Below the pieces are notes generated by a model that searched no databases, was not told where the DNA came from, and worked only from the letters and a program-made list of their open reading frames with translations. Positions 36,084-44,727 of a stretch of DNA of 64,000 bases are shown piece by piece; position 1 is the stretch's first letter; every line of letters starts with the position of its first letter. The stretch spans positions 19,981 to 83,980 of the forward strand of contig DATJWB010000049.1 of NCBI GenBank assembly GCA_035501495.1, in the 5' to 3' direction. The stretch is from JAIQFL01 sp035501495. GTDB lineage: Bacteria; Acidobacteriota; Terriglobia; Bryobacterales; Bryobacteraceae. The position numbers and the translations under genes were made by a program.

Positions 36084-36845
36084 CTACCCTACGACCGGAT
36101 TCCGCAGCAGCCCGACCGACTCAATCTCGACTTCTACAACGTCGCCGGGCGACAGCTTGCGCGTGGCGCCTGGCGTGCCGGTATAGATTACGTCACCTGG
36201 CAGAAGAGTGACCCAGCCGCTGATCCAGGAGACGATCTCCGGGCAACTGAAGATCAGGTCGCCGGTGGTCTGCTGCTGCACCACTTCCCCGTTCAGCCGC
36301 GTACGCAGCAACAGGTTGGAGTAATCCAGGTCCGTCACGATCGCCGGGCCGAGCGGAGCAAACGTGTCACAGCCCTTGGCGCGCCACCACTGCAGATCCT
36401 TGCCCGCGCCGTGCTGCCAGTTGCGCTCGCTGACGTCGTTGCCGCAAGTGACCCCGAAGATCGCGCCGGCAGCCTCCTGCGGTGTGGCGTTCCTGACCCG
36501 CTTGCCGATCACGATCACCAGTTCGCCTTCATAGTGGAGATCCGTCGCATCGCGCGGAATGCAGATGGGACCGCCTGGATTCTGCAGCGCAGTCACCGGT
36601 TTGTAAAAGATCTCCGGATGGGCCGGCTGCGGACGGCTCCCCAGATGGCTTCGATAATTGAGCCCTACCGCGAGAATCTTGCCGGGCTGGCAGGGATACA
36701 GCAGTTCGACATCGGAGAGCGGAACGGTGTAGCCGTCGGGCTCAAAGCCTTCGAAGAGATCCCCGTTTAGCTCGCCAACCGTGTCGCCTTCCAGGGTTCC
36801 GTACGACACGACCTTACCGGAACGGTATCGAATGTATTTGGCCAC
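36084..36845 (-). CDS. Fumarylacetoacetate hydrolase (FAH) family protein
   Basis: 253 residues from a GTG start (VAKYIRYRSG). A short N-terminal cap is followed by the FAH core: KILAVGLNYRSHLG, then the metal-binding E in LHYEGELVIVIGKR, the NDVSERNWQ block, and GDVIYTGTPGATRKLSPGD near the end. The family hydrolyses, hydrates or decarboxylates 2-oxo or acylpyruvate compounds. Its pairing with a proline-racemase-like enzyme suggests a catabolic step on a ring-opened or keto product, but the substrate is not evident. Confidence 0.88.
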   Translation of the reverse strand: MAKYIRYRSGKVVSYGTLEGDTVGELNGDLFEGFEPDGYTVPLSDVELLYPCQPGKILAVGLNYRSHLGSRPQPAHPEIFYKPVTALQNPGGPICIPRDATDLHYEGELVIVIGKRVRNATPQEAAGAIFGVTCGNDVSERNWQHGAGKDLQWWRAKGCDTFAPLGPAIVTDLDYSNLLLRTRLNGEVVQQQTTGDLIFSCPEIVSWISGWVTLLPGDVIYTGTPGATRKLSPGDVVEVEIESVGLLRNPVVG

Positions 36846-36868
36846 GCCTGAATATTGTATCGTGACTC

Positions 36869-37783
36869 CTACAGCTTCAACTCCCAGATCTGCCCCACCA
36901 TGGGAATTCCAAAAGCGCAGTGCGGCTCCTCGCGCGCCAGGCGGAACCCCGACTTCTCATAAATGTGCTGCGCCGCCTTGAGCACGTCCTGCGTCCAGAG
37001 CGTGATCATCCGGTAGCCCGCTTCTCGAGCGAAGGCGATCAACTCCCCCACCATCCGCTGGCCGATTCCCAGTCCGCGCGCGGCCGGATCGACAATCAGC
37101 AGCCGCAGCTTGGCCACCTCCTCCGATTGCTTCACCAGAAATACCGACCCAACCACCGCGCCATCCTTTTCCGCCACCCAGCAGCGCTCCCGTTTCGGAT
37201 CGAAGTTCTGGATGAACCTGGCGGCTATCTCCGCTACCAGCGCTTCGAACCGTTCGTCCCAGCCATACTCCCGGGCGTACAGCGCGCCGTGCAGGTGAAT
37301 GATCGCGCCCATGTCTCCGGGACGATGGGATCGCAAGACATAAGGCGCGGCCGCTTCCTGGTGGCCTCCCATCAGCGCTTCAATCGCGCCCATCGCCTCC
37401 ACCAGCCGCACTTGCTGCGCGGGCGAAAGCCTTTCCAGGATCGCCGCAGCCTGCCGGTTTGCGGCGCGGTCCAGGGGCGCGAAAGCCTTCAGGCCGGTTT
37501 TCGTCATCAGCAGATGACTGCGGCGGCCGTCCGTCCGCGAGCGCTTCCGCGAAACGAACCCGCGCTTTTCGAACCGCCGCAGGATGCGGCTGAGATATCC
37601 GGCATCCAGGGCGAGATCCCTGACCAGATCGCTCGCGGCGGGGTCTTCCCGATGCGCCAACTCATACAGGACGCGAGATTCGGTCAACGAAAACGGGCTG
37701 TCCAGCAGCCCCTCCCGCAGCAACCCGATCTGCCCCGTATAGAACCGGTTGAATCGCCGCACCGCATGCACAGCATCAGACAC
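36869..37783 (-). CDS. MarR-type HTH regulator fused to GNAT acetyltransferase
   Basis: 304 residues from a GTG. Residues 1-145 form a MarR winged helix (FSLTESRVLYELAHRE, YLSRILRRFEKRGFVSRKRS, DGRRSHLLMTKTG). Residues 150-304 form a GNAT domain: LRLLIVDPAARGLGIGQRMV with the acyl-CoA loop, then AAQHIYEKSGFRLAREE. This is the well-known bifunctional arrangement. The acetylated target is unknown. It is the first gene of the operon with FAH hydrolase and racemase-like enzyme, and probably regulates it. A TTGAC-inverted-repeat operator lies 36 bp upstream. Confidence 0.92.
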   Translation of the reverse strand: MSDAVHAVRRFNRFYTGQIGLLREGLLDSPFSLTESRVLYELAHREDPAASDLVRDLALDAGYLSRILRRFEKRGFVSRKRSRTDGRRSHLLMTKTGLKAFAPLDRAANRQAAAILERLSPAQQVRLVEAMGAIEALMGGHQEAAAPYVLRSHRPGDMGAIIHLHGALYAREYGWDERFEALVAEIAARFIQNFDPKRERCWVAEKDGAVVGSVFLVKQSEEVAKLRLLIVDPAARGLGIGQRMVGELIAFAREAGYRMITLWTQDVLKAAQHIYEKSGFRLAREEPHCAFGIPMVGQIWELKL

Positions 37784-37819
37784 AAAAACAGCTCCCGGCT
37801 CATAGTCTGGCCCAAATAG

Positions 37820-37832
37820 TTGACTCTGTCAA
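37820..37832 (-). promoter_or_regulatory. Candidate MarR-GNAT operator overlapping a -35 element
   Basis: TTGAC-TCT-GTCAA is a perfect 5-bp inverted repeat. On the minus strand it supplies TTGACA as a -35 hexamer for the MarR-GNAT operon. No clear -10 was seen at 17 bp (CAGACT; a weak GACTAT is slightly further on). Confidence 0.5.
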
Positions 37833-37852
37833 GTAATTTCCCCTGAGATGCG

Positions 37853-37880
37853 ATGTGGCGCCGGCCCTCCGGCCTGCCGC
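37853..37880 (+). repeat. Dispersed hairpin repeat, variant copy
   Basis: ATGTGGCGCC is followed by GGCC-CTCC-GGCC and TGCCGCGTCCC. The flanking box is conserved while the stem sequence differs from other copies but still pairs. It lies in the 273-bp gap 37784-38056, which otherwise shows only the operator described. Confidence 0.5.
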
Positions 37881-38056
37881 GTCCCGACTTCTGAGGACAC
37901 TTCGCAGGGCGTGCACGGTGCCGCTACCAGCGAAGAACCCACGCGTGAGAATGTCTTCCGGTGTGTTTCTGATGCCCGACCGGAAAGACCCGGCATGATC
38001 TCCACCGGCGGGATGCTACGATGAAGCGGTTCGAGACTGCGTGACGGGCTGAACGC

Positions 38057-39937
38057 GTGGAAGTCGCCATCTTACTTGCCGTGCTGGCGGTCTGCCTCTG
38101 TGTGGTGCTGCCGATCGTCGCGATCGTCCGCACCGCCAGAATCCGCAAGCTCGAACTCCGCATAGCCGGGGTGGAGGCTGCGCTGCTTCGCCTGCTCGAA
38201 CAGAAGACGATGCCCGCGGAGCCCGTCGCGATCAGCCCACCGCCGGCACTGGCCGTGACCGCGCCGGCCGAGCCTCCCCCGGCACCACCGCCCCCGCAAC
38301 CTTCGCCTTCCGTCCCCGATACGGTTCCTTCGCCCAGGCCGTCCCTGAGCCTCGAAACCACCATCGGGCAGAAGTGGCTCGGGTGGGTCGCCGTTGTCCT
38401 GATCTTCGGGGCGATCGCCTTCTTCCTGAAGTATGCGTTCGAGAACCGCTGGATCGGGGAGTTGGGACGCGTTGCGCTCGGTGTGATCGCCGGTCTCGGA
38501 TTCGCCTGGGGTGGGTTGGAGCGGCATCGCAAGGGCTGGCGCTACCTCTCGCAGGTGCTGACGGGCGGCGGGGCCACCATCCTCTACCTCTCCGTGTACG
38601 CCGCCTTCGGGTATTACCACCTGGTGGGGCAGCCCGCGGCCTTTGCGTTTCTCGTGATCGTGGTGGCTGAAGCGCACGCCCTGGCGGTGGTCTACAATGC
38701 CCGCGCGATCGCCGTCATGGCGCTGGTCGGCGGCTTCCTGGCGCCCATTCTCCTCAGCACCGGACGCGACCAGTACACGGTCCTGTTCACCTATATCGGC
38801 ATCCTCGACCTGGGCATGCTCGGCATTGTGGTGGCGAAGCGCTGGCGCTGGGTCGGGTCGCTGGCTTATGCCGGAACACAACTCCTGTTCTGGGGCTGGT
38901 ATGAGGAACACTATCATCCCGAGAAGCGCGCCGCCGTGCTGCTGTTTCAGACGGTAGTGTTTCTGCTGTTCCTGCTGGCCGACCTGTCCCCTCATCTGCG
39001 CAAGACCGCGGCCGGATGGGAAGAGTGGATTCGACTGGCCGTCAATCCCTTCGTGTTTTATGCCATCTGCTATTCCCTGCTCAACAACGATCACCACGAT
39101 TGGATGGCCGTGCTGGCGTTGACTCTGGGAATCGTGTACGCGGCGCTGGCGCGGGCCGAGATTGCGCTGCGCCCGTCCGACCGCCGCATGTTGATGGTGA
39201 CGGTGGGAACGGCTCTGACCTTCGTCACCCTGGCGATTCCTGTGCAGCTCGAAGCCAACTGGATCACCATCGCCTGGGGCATGGAGGCGGCAGTTCTGAT
39301 CTGGGCGAGCTTCGAGGCCGGCGCACCGCCTCTTCGACTGCTGGCCGCGGCGGTGTTCACGCTGGCGCTGTTCCGCTTCCTGCTGCACGATACGCCCTGG
39401 AGCAGCCGCCCCACGTTCACGCCCGTGCTCAATCGCTATTTCCTCGCCACGCTGGCCCTGGCCTTGTGTTTCGGCGCAGCGGCCTATTTCTATCGGCGCG
39501 ATCCGCGCGGGGCCGCCGACGGTTCCGGGCGCCTGCGCCTCGCCATCAGCCTGGTGGGGGTCGGCATCCTTTGGCTCGGATCGAGCGTGGAGGCCTACAC
39601 GTATTTCGACGCGCAGGCCGCGGTTTACGACATGAGCCGGACAGCCGGCGCGCTCAGTGCCGCAAAGGAACTGCGCTGGGCCGGGCAACTCGCGCTCTCG
39701 GTGCTTTGGTCGGTGTTCGCCGGGTCGATGACCGCGGCCGGATTTCGTCTGCGGCAGCGCGGCTGGCGGGGCGCGGGGCTGGTCCTGTTCGGGGTGACGC
39801 TGCTCAAGGTGGTCTTCTTCGATATCTCGGAGCTGGAGCAGTTCTACCGCATCCTCGCAATGTTGGCGCTGGGCCTGGTGCTGCTGGGAGTGGCCTGGGC
39901 GTACCAGCGAGTGGTTCGACGGGAGCAAGTCAGATGA
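38057..39937 (+). CDS. DUF2339-family polytopic membrane protein
   Basis: 626 residues from a GTG (VEVAILLAVLAVCLCVVLPI). An N-terminal TM helix is followed by a short helical segment, and by a Pro-rich linker at about 55-95 (PPAPPPPQPSPSVP). About 15 or more TM helices follow, beginning GQKWLGWVAVVLIFGAIAFF. The conserved stretch GGLERHRKGWRYLSQVLTGG is typical of DUF2339. Function unknown. It overlaps the next gene by ATGA, and DUF2339-DUF3999 pairs recur in other bacteria, so the two products probably act together in the envelope. Confidence 0.87.
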   Translation: MEVAILLAVLAVCLCVVLPIVAIVRTARIRKLELRIAGVEAALLRLLEQKTMPAEPVAISPPPALAVTAPAEPPPAPPPPQPSPSVPDTVPSPRPSLSLETTIGQKWLGWVAVVLIFGAIAFFLKYAFENRWIGELGRVALGVIAGLGFAWGGLERHRKGWRYLSQVLTGGGATILYLSVYAAFGYYHLVGQPAAFAFLVIVVAEAHALAVVYNARAIAVMALVGGFLAPILLSTGRDQYTVLFTYIGILDLGMLGIVVAKRWRWVGSLAYAGTQLLFWGWYEEHYHPEKRAAVLLFQTVVFLLFLLADLSPHLRKTAAGWEEWIRLAVNPFVFYAICYSLLNNDHHDWMAVLALTLGIVYAALARAEIALRPSDRRMLMVTVGTALTFVTLAIPVQLEANWITIAWGMEAAVLIWASFEAGAPPLRLLAAAVFTLALFRFLLHDTPWSSRPTFTPVLNRYFLATLALALCFGAAAYFYRRDPRGAADGSGRLRLAISLVGVGILWLGSSVEAYTYFDAQAAVYDMSRTAGALSAAKELRWAGQLALSVLWSVFAGSMTAAGFRLRQRGWRGAGLVLFGVTLLKVVFFDISELEQFYRILAMLALGLVLLGVAWAYQRVVRREQVR

Positions 39938-41214
39938 GACGAATCTTTTGGCTGGCCGCGGCGGGCGGCGTCCTCTGTACCGCGTTATGGGCACAGGCTC
40001 CGCGCATGCCCGAATCGTTGAGCGCGTGGCGGTTTTTCAAGGAGATCCCCGTTACCGCCGTTTCTCCGGCCCTCCTCGACTTCGTGCTCGACCGTGAGAT
40101 GCTGGATGCCGCTCGGCCCGATGACGCCGACATCCGCCTCTACGACTCCGCCGGCAGAGAGATTCCCTACGTCCTGCGCGTGCGCCGCGAAGTGGAGAGG
40201 CACGCGCCCTTCGAAGCCCGTGAGTTTAACCGCGGCTCGTCCGAAGGGGCGGTCCAGGCCTCCTATGACTTGGGCGAAGCGCCGCAGGAACACAACGAAG
40301 TAGAAATCCAGACGGCTGGGACCAATTTCCGCAGGCTGGCCGATGTGGAGGGAAGCTCCGACGACGCGCACTGGTCCACGCTCGTCACGGGGGCCATCCT
40401 GTTCCGCTTCGGCGCGGGCGGCCGAACGGTGGAACAGCAATCTGTGTCCTATCCGGTCAGCCGGTATCGCTATCTTCTGATCCGTGTCAACCGCGACCCG
40501 CAGGTGGATCACTCGGCCCCGGAACTGGTCAGCGTGCGGATTCGGCGGTCGGTGCACCAGACGGGCGAGATGATTTCGTTTCCCGGTACCCTCGCAGGGC
40601 GCGAGGCGGACCGGGACAACGGTCGTCCGGCTTCTGTATGGCGGGTGGATCTGGGCGGCCGCATTCCATTGGAGCGGGCTGTGCTTTCGGTTTCCGGGGG
40701 AGCATTCTCGCGGCCCTTCCGCCTGGACGGCGTAGACGACCCGGCTTCGCCGAACATGATTGCCTCCGGAGACCTGGTGCATCGCGACGACCAGGGACAG
40801 GAGCTTGCGATCGATTTCCCGGAGCGCTTCGCGCGGCGGCTGAAACTGACGGTGACCGATGACCGCAACGTCCCGCTTGCGATCTTCCGCTTCACGGCCC
40901 AGAGCGCTGCGCGCGAGGTGATTTTCGAGGCGAAGGCAGCCGGCACGGGCGCCTTGCGCGTTTATTATGGCAACCCCAAGGCTGCTGCTCCGCATTATGA
41001 TCTGGCGGCGCAGCTTCCGGCGGAACTCGACCCGCCCCCGGCGCGGCTGAGTCCCGGCGAACAGAGCGAAAACCCGATCTACACTCCGGAACCCAAGCCG
41101 TTTTCCGAACGATCGCCATGGCTGGTATATGTCGTACTCGGCCTCGCCACCGTGGTGTTGGCCGCAATCTTAGTCAGCCTGGTGCGCTGGAAAGTACCGG
41201 TTGCCGAACCATAG
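39934..41214 (+). CDS. DUF3999-family membrane-anchored protein
   Basis: 426 residues. ATG 39934 overlaps the stop of the DUF2339 gene. An open frame extends further upstream inside that gene but is a shadow. A signal peptide is present (MRRIFWLAAAGGVLCTALWA). The periplasmic part is beta-rich (LYDSAGREIPYVLRVRREVE, RYRYLLIRVNRDPQ). A C-terminal TM helix (WLVYVVLGLATVVLAAILVS) and a short cytoplasmic tail follow. No catalytic motif was recognised. Confidence 0.85.
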   Translation: MRRIFWLAAAGGVLCTALWAQAPRMPESLSAWRFFKEIPVTAVSPALLDFVLDREMLDAARPDDADIRLYDSAGREIPYVLRVRREVERHAPFEAREFNRGSSEGAVQASYDLGEAPQEHNEVEIQTAGTNFRRLADVEGSSDDAHWSTLVTGAILFRFGAGGRTVEQQSVSYPVSRYRYLLIRVNRDPQVDHSAPELVSVRIRRSVHQTGEMISFPGTLAGREADRDNGRPASVWRVDLGGRIPLERAVLSVSGGAFSRPFRLDGVDDPASPNMIASGDLVHRDDQGQELAIDFPERFARRLKLTVTDDRNVPLAIFRFTAQSAAREVIFEAKAAGTGALRVYYGNPKAAAPHYDLAAQLPAELDPPPARLSPGEQSENPIYTPEPKPFSERSPWLVYVVLGLATVVLAAILVSLVRWKVPVAEP

Positions 41215-41225
41215 CCACCTCGCGA

Positions 41226-41840
41226 CTATCGGGTGTCGGGCGGTGGCTTGAAGTCGCCGGTGTGAAAAACCCGAAGCTCGCCGGCTCCCGGACCCGCTAC
41301 CTGGAGGACGAGCGCCACATGATAACGCGGGCCCTGGAAATACGAGACGCGTATGCGATGCGCTCCCGCCTTCAGCTTGACGCTGCCCCGTTTCTCGATC
41401 ACCGGGTGGGTGCCATCGTTATGGATGATTCGCTTCCCGTCGATGTAGAGAATCGAGCCGTCATCGGATGCGAGAGAAAATCGGTAGGCGCCCGGCTCGG
41501 AAATCCAGAAGCGGCCCGAATAGTCGATGGCGAACCACTCAAACCGGTCGGTTACTCCCGGAAAGCCCTGGTCAAAGGCACGCGGCGGCACGCAGAGATA
41601 GGGTGTGTAGATGACGCCGACCGGGTTCAGCTTTGAAAAATCGGGAAGCTTCGACCTTCCCGGCGCAATGTGGTAGATTTCGCCGCGAAAGCCGCTGTTG
41701 TCTGCAACCGTGGTACCGAAGGTGTAAATCGGTTCGCCATATACCGTGGTGCTGAACCGGTAGGGCGCATCTTGCGCAACCAGGGCCGAGGCGAGCATCG
41801 CCAGCAGAATCGGCGCGGAGAATTGCCGGGGCGAGAACAT
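41226..41840 (-). CDS. Secreted PA14-like beta-sandwich protein
   Basis: 204 residues. A signal peptide (SAPILLAMLASALVAQ) is followed by about 180 residues. These contain the PA14 core RFEWFAIDYSGRFWI, then GAYRFSLASDDGSILYIDGK and HRIRVSYFQGPR. PA14 domains bind carbohydrate or act as modules of hydrolases and adhesins. Here the domain stands alone, so its ligand cannot be named. It is convergent with the DUF3999 gene, 11 bp apart. Confidence 0.75.
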   Translation of the reverse strand: MFSPRQFSAPILLAMLASALVAQDAPYRFSTTVYGEPIYTFGTTVADNSGFRGEIYHIAPGRSKLPDFSKLNPVGVIYTPYLCVPPRAFDQGFPGVTDRFEWFAIDYSGRFWISEPGAYRFSLASDDGSILYIDGKRIIHNDGTHPVIEKRGSVKLKAGAHRIRVSYFQGPRYHVALVLQVAGPGAGELRVFHTGDFKPPPDTR

Positions 41841-41895
41841 ATCGCTTCCTGCAAAGACTACGACCGCGGGGTGGGCGCGGTTGCAGAAATCGGGA

Positions 41896-42822
41896 CTATA
41901 GCTCCAGCGTATTCACGATTTCCGACACGTCGGCGATCCGCTCCTTTCGCAGGAACTGCTCGAGTTCCCGGGCGATGCGCAAGGGGGATGCGGGGTCCCA
42001 AAACGTCGCCGTGCCGACCTCCACCGCCCGCGCTCCCGCGATCAGGAACTCCGCGGCATCCTCGCCGGTGGCAATGCCACCCAGGCCGATCACCGGGATC
42101 TTCACCGCCCGGGCCGCCTGGCACACCAGCCGGAGAGCGATGGGTTTGATCGCAGGCCCGGAGAGCCCGCCGAATCCCGCGCCCAGCCGCGGACGCCGCG
42201 TATGCGGGTCGATGGCGAGCGCGATGAAGGTATTGACGAGGGAGAGCGCGTCCGCGCCGGCGGACTCCGCGGCCCGCGCCAGCGGTTCTATGGCGGCCAC
42301 ATTGGGAGAGAGCTTGACGATCACGGGCCGGCGTGCCGCGTGTTTCACGGCCGACACCACTTCACCCAAAAGGCACGGGTCGCTCGAGAAATAGATGCCG
42401 CCGTGGCGGGTGTTCGGGCAGGAAACGTTGAGTTCGTAGCCGGCCAGCCCGGCGTGGTCCTCCAGCACGCGCACCACTTCCACGTAATCCGTGGTTTCGT
42501 AACCGAAAATGTTGGCGAAGACGGCGGTGTCGAGCCTTGCCAGCGCCGGCAGTTTCTGGCTCACGAAGGCGCGCACGCCGAGGTTCTGCAGACCGATCGA
42601 GTTGATCATGCCCCCGCCGGCTTCATAAATCCGCGGGGGCGCGTTGCCCTCGATCGGTTCGCGGGAGAGGCCCTTGACTACGAACCCGCCGAGTGCGTTG
42701 AGGTCCACCAGTTTTTCGAATTCCACGCCGTACCCGAAGGTTCCGGATGCAGCCAGGACGGGGTTGCGCAGCACGATGCCCGCGAGATTGGTCGCCAGGG
42801 AGGGACCGGCGGAACCGCTCAT
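41896..42822 (-). CDS. pyrD: Dihydroorotate dehydrogenase, class 1B-like
   Basis: 308 residues from ATG 42822, which overlaps the stop of the upstream gene as ATGA. A longer frame upstream is spurious. FMN-binding features are NPVLAASGTFGYG and KLSPNV. The catalytic base is C135 (ELNVSCPNTRHGG), as in class 1 enzymes. GLGGIATGEDAAEFLIAGA is the C-terminal phosphate-binding loop. It oxidises dihydroorotate to orotate in pyrimidine synthesis. Class 1B works with the electron-transfer subunit PyrK; no pyrK gene is adjacent, so the partner must be elsewhere. Confidence 0.94.
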   Translation of the reverse strand: MSGSAGPSLATNLAGIVLRNPVLAASGTFGYGVEFEKLVDLNALGGFVVKGLSREPIEGNAPPRIYEAGGGMINSIGLQNLGVRAFVSQKLPALARLDTAVFANIFGYETTDYVEVVRVLEDHAGLAGYELNVSCPNTRHGGIYFSSDPCLLGEVVSAVKHAARRPVIVKLSPNVAAIEPLARAAESAGADALSLVNTFIALAIDPHTRRPRLGAGFGGLSGPAIKPIALRLVCQAARAVKIPVIGLGGIATGEDAAEFLIAGARAVEVGTATFWDPASPLRIARELEQFLRKERIADVSEIVNTLEL

Positions 42823-44300
42823 GAAGCGAATGCCTCGCCTAGGACTTTTCCCATGGACGAGGATGGGGGCGGCACTCCTATGAGGCGCGCCAGTGTGGGC
42901 GCCAGATCGATCGACTTTACCGGACTCTCGAGGATGGCGCCCTGGCGGAACTGGGGGCCGTAGAACCACAGCGGCACCCGCACATCGTAGCTGTACAACG
43001 AGCCATACGAGACGCCGCGGCCCGTGCCGAAATCCTCGACAAACTCTGGATGGTACGAGAGCATGACATCCCCGGAGCGCGTCGGATGGAAACTGTTGCG
43101 AAAACCGCGATCCCAACCGTCCTGTACGGAACAGGCTCCCCCGGCCGTGTAAAAATTCGCCACTGCCGAGAATTCCAGCGCCGCCCGTCCGGCTGCCACG
43201 CGAAGGGGCTCGGGATCTCGGAAACCGCTGGTGTCGAGATACAGGAAGGGATAGAGGTATTTTTCAACATGGCCGAAGCCTGCGGCGGAGAGGCTACGGT
43301 CCACCGACTCCGCCAAGGCTTCGCCTTTTACCGACATATGTTCGCGCATGTCGGGTTCCGGCTCTGGGGGGGCCCCGTGAGCGGCGGTTGCGACGAAGTT
43401 AAAGCCCTTCTCTCCAAGCAGTTTCGTGAGGTTATTCAGCAGCAATTCGATCTGACGGTCAATCCGCAAGGCCATCTGCTGCATCAAAGGCGAGCGGCCG
43501 CCAGTCTCGTACCCCAGCAGTCCGCTCGAGCCGGTCAGAAGGCATACCAAATCGAGCGTGTTTCCCTGGCCGAGTTTCTCCTTGGTGATCAGTTCGTTAA
43601 GCAGGTCGAACTGAGCCTCCATGGCAAAGGGGGAAGAGCGGTAGAGGGCGAGAAACTCCTTCGGACGGTCGGGGTTCCAGGTCAGGGTCCGTAGAGCCGG
43701 GGCGTCGGCTCGCGCATTGACAGCCCTCCACGGAGCGTCGTGGAGACCTGCCAGGGGCCTCTGGCTGTTGAATGGCGTCAGCCATTCGGGGACCTCGCCG
43801 AGCGTTCCGAACTGACCGTCGTCGTTCATCCAGAAGAGCCGGGCATCGGTTGTCCCGGCAAATAGCGCTCCCGAAGGCTGATCGAGCGAAAGGACGGAGG
43901 CGGTAAAACGCGGCCGCGGATCAACGGTAAGTTGCGCGACCAGGGTGGTAGCGAGGAGAGCCTCGTCGCTCGCCCCAACGGGCTTCCGAATCGAGCGATC
44001 ATACCATTTGTCAGCCACGATCCCGTGCTGCGAAGGCCACGCCCCGGTAGCCAGCGTGGCGATGCTCGAAGCCGGGAAGGTGCTGGCCAGGTGCCGGCAG
44101 TCGGGGAAATAGGTGCCTTTCTCCAGGAGCCTCCGGAAGCCCCCCGGCGACAGCGAAGAGGCCGCAGATTCCAGATAATCAGGCCGGAATTGGTCCAGAA
44201 TCACCAGGATGAACAGCTTCGGGCGGGGGGGCAACGCCCACAGGCGGCCGCTCATGCCGGCCAGCAGGCACGCCCCGAACTCTCGTCGGCAAATGCCCAT
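42819..44300 (-). CDS. Alkaline-phosphatase-superfamily phosphodiesterase (nucleotide pyrophosphatase-like)
   Basis: 493 residues. A signal-like N-terminus (FGACLLAGMSGRLWA) suggests export. The metal site starts at LFILVILDQFRPDYL, and the nucleophile lies in HLASTFPASSIATLATGAWP, where the Thr of STFP fits the type I phosphodiesterase/NPP pattern. A further metal-binding motif is VATAAHGAPPEPEPD, and PLWFYGPQFRQGAILESPVK precedes the last ligand region. Substrate unknown: a phosphodiester or nucleotide. It is coupled to pyrD by a 4-bp overlap, which could indicate nucleotide salvage or may be fortuitous. Confidence 0.82.
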   Translation of the reverse strand: MGICRREFGACLLAGMSGRLWALPPRPKLFILVILDQFRPDYLESAASSLSPGGFRRLLEKGTYFPDCRHLASTFPASSIATLATGAWPSQHGIVADKWYDRSIRKPVGASDEALLATTLVAQLTVDPRPRFTASVLSLDQPSGALFAGTTDARLFWMNDDGQFGTLGEVPEWLTPFNSQRPLAGLHDAPWRAVNARADAPALRTLTWNPDRPKEFLALYRSSPFAMEAQFDLLNELITKEKLGQGNTLDLVCLLTGSSGLLGYETGGRSPLMQQMALRIDRQIELLLNNLTKLLGEKGFNFVATAAHGAPPEPEPDMREHMSVKGEALAESVDRSLSAAGFGHVEKYLYPFLYLDTSGFRDPEPLRVAAGRAALEFSAVANFYTAGGACSVQDGWDRGFRNSFHPTRSGDVMLSYHPEFVEDFGTGRGVSYGSLYSYDVRVPLWFYGPQFRQGAILESPVKSIDLAPTLARLIGVPPPSSSMGKVLGEAFAS

Positions 44301-44311
44301 AAAAAAAGAGT

Positions 44312-44341
44312 TTATCAGAGAGGCATAAGTGATGTTATAGT
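44312..44341 (+). promoter_or_regulatory. Possible promoter for the HTH gene
   Basis: TTATCA, 18 bp, TATAGT in a clearly A+T-rich stretch. The transcript would start about 60 bp before ATG 44410. The -35 match is weak. Confidence 0.35.
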
Positions 44342-44409
44342 GTTAAGTCTCTTAAACAAAACTTCGCGCCGGGTGCTCCCCCCAGCCCGGACGGAAACGG
44401 CCTGATTCA

Positions 44410-44727
44410 ATGAAAGAGGAAAAAAGCGTTTTGGGGTTAGCCACCATTCGGCGGAATCGGGGCATCTCCTTGCAGCAGATCGCTGAATCAACCAAAATCA
44501 GTGTGCGCCTTTTGGAAGCGATTGAGCGTGGGGAATTCCGAAAACTGCCTGGCGGAATATACAACACCAGCTACATCCGTCAATACGCGCGTGCGATCGA
44601 CTATGACGAAACGGCGATTTTGACGGTCTACCATCAGGAAATGAACAGGGAGCCCAGCGTTTCCCGAAATGGTTCAGGCAAAGGCTTGTATACCGGGTTC
44701 CGGACCGCTTCCATGCTCCGATCGTAA
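44410..44727 (+). CDS. RodZ-like N-terminal helix-turn-helix protein, short
   Basis: 105 residues. LGLATIRRNRGISLQQIAES, then TKISVRLLEAIERGEFRKLP and YNTSYIRQYARAIDYDETAI, match the HTH_25 domain found at the N-terminus of RodZ. The TM helix and periplasmic domain of RodZ are absent. The last 25 residues look unrelated and overlap the convergent glycosyltransferase gene by 54 bp. It may be a genuine stand-alone regulator or a truncated RodZ paralogue. Confidence 0.72.
   Translation: MKEEKSVLGLATIRRNRGISLQQIAESTKISVRLLEAIERGEFRKLPGGIYNTSYIRQYARAIDYDETAILTVYHQEMNREPSVSRNGSGKGLYTGFRTASMLRS

Noticed and set aside
39016..39933. Extension of the DUF3999 gene upstream
   Set aside because: It is an alternate-frame shadow of the DUF2339 gene; the signal peptide begins at ATG 39934.
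42823..43116. 98-codon N-terminal extension of pyrD
   Set aside because: It lies inside the phosphodiesterase gene; the ATGA overlap and family start are at 42822.
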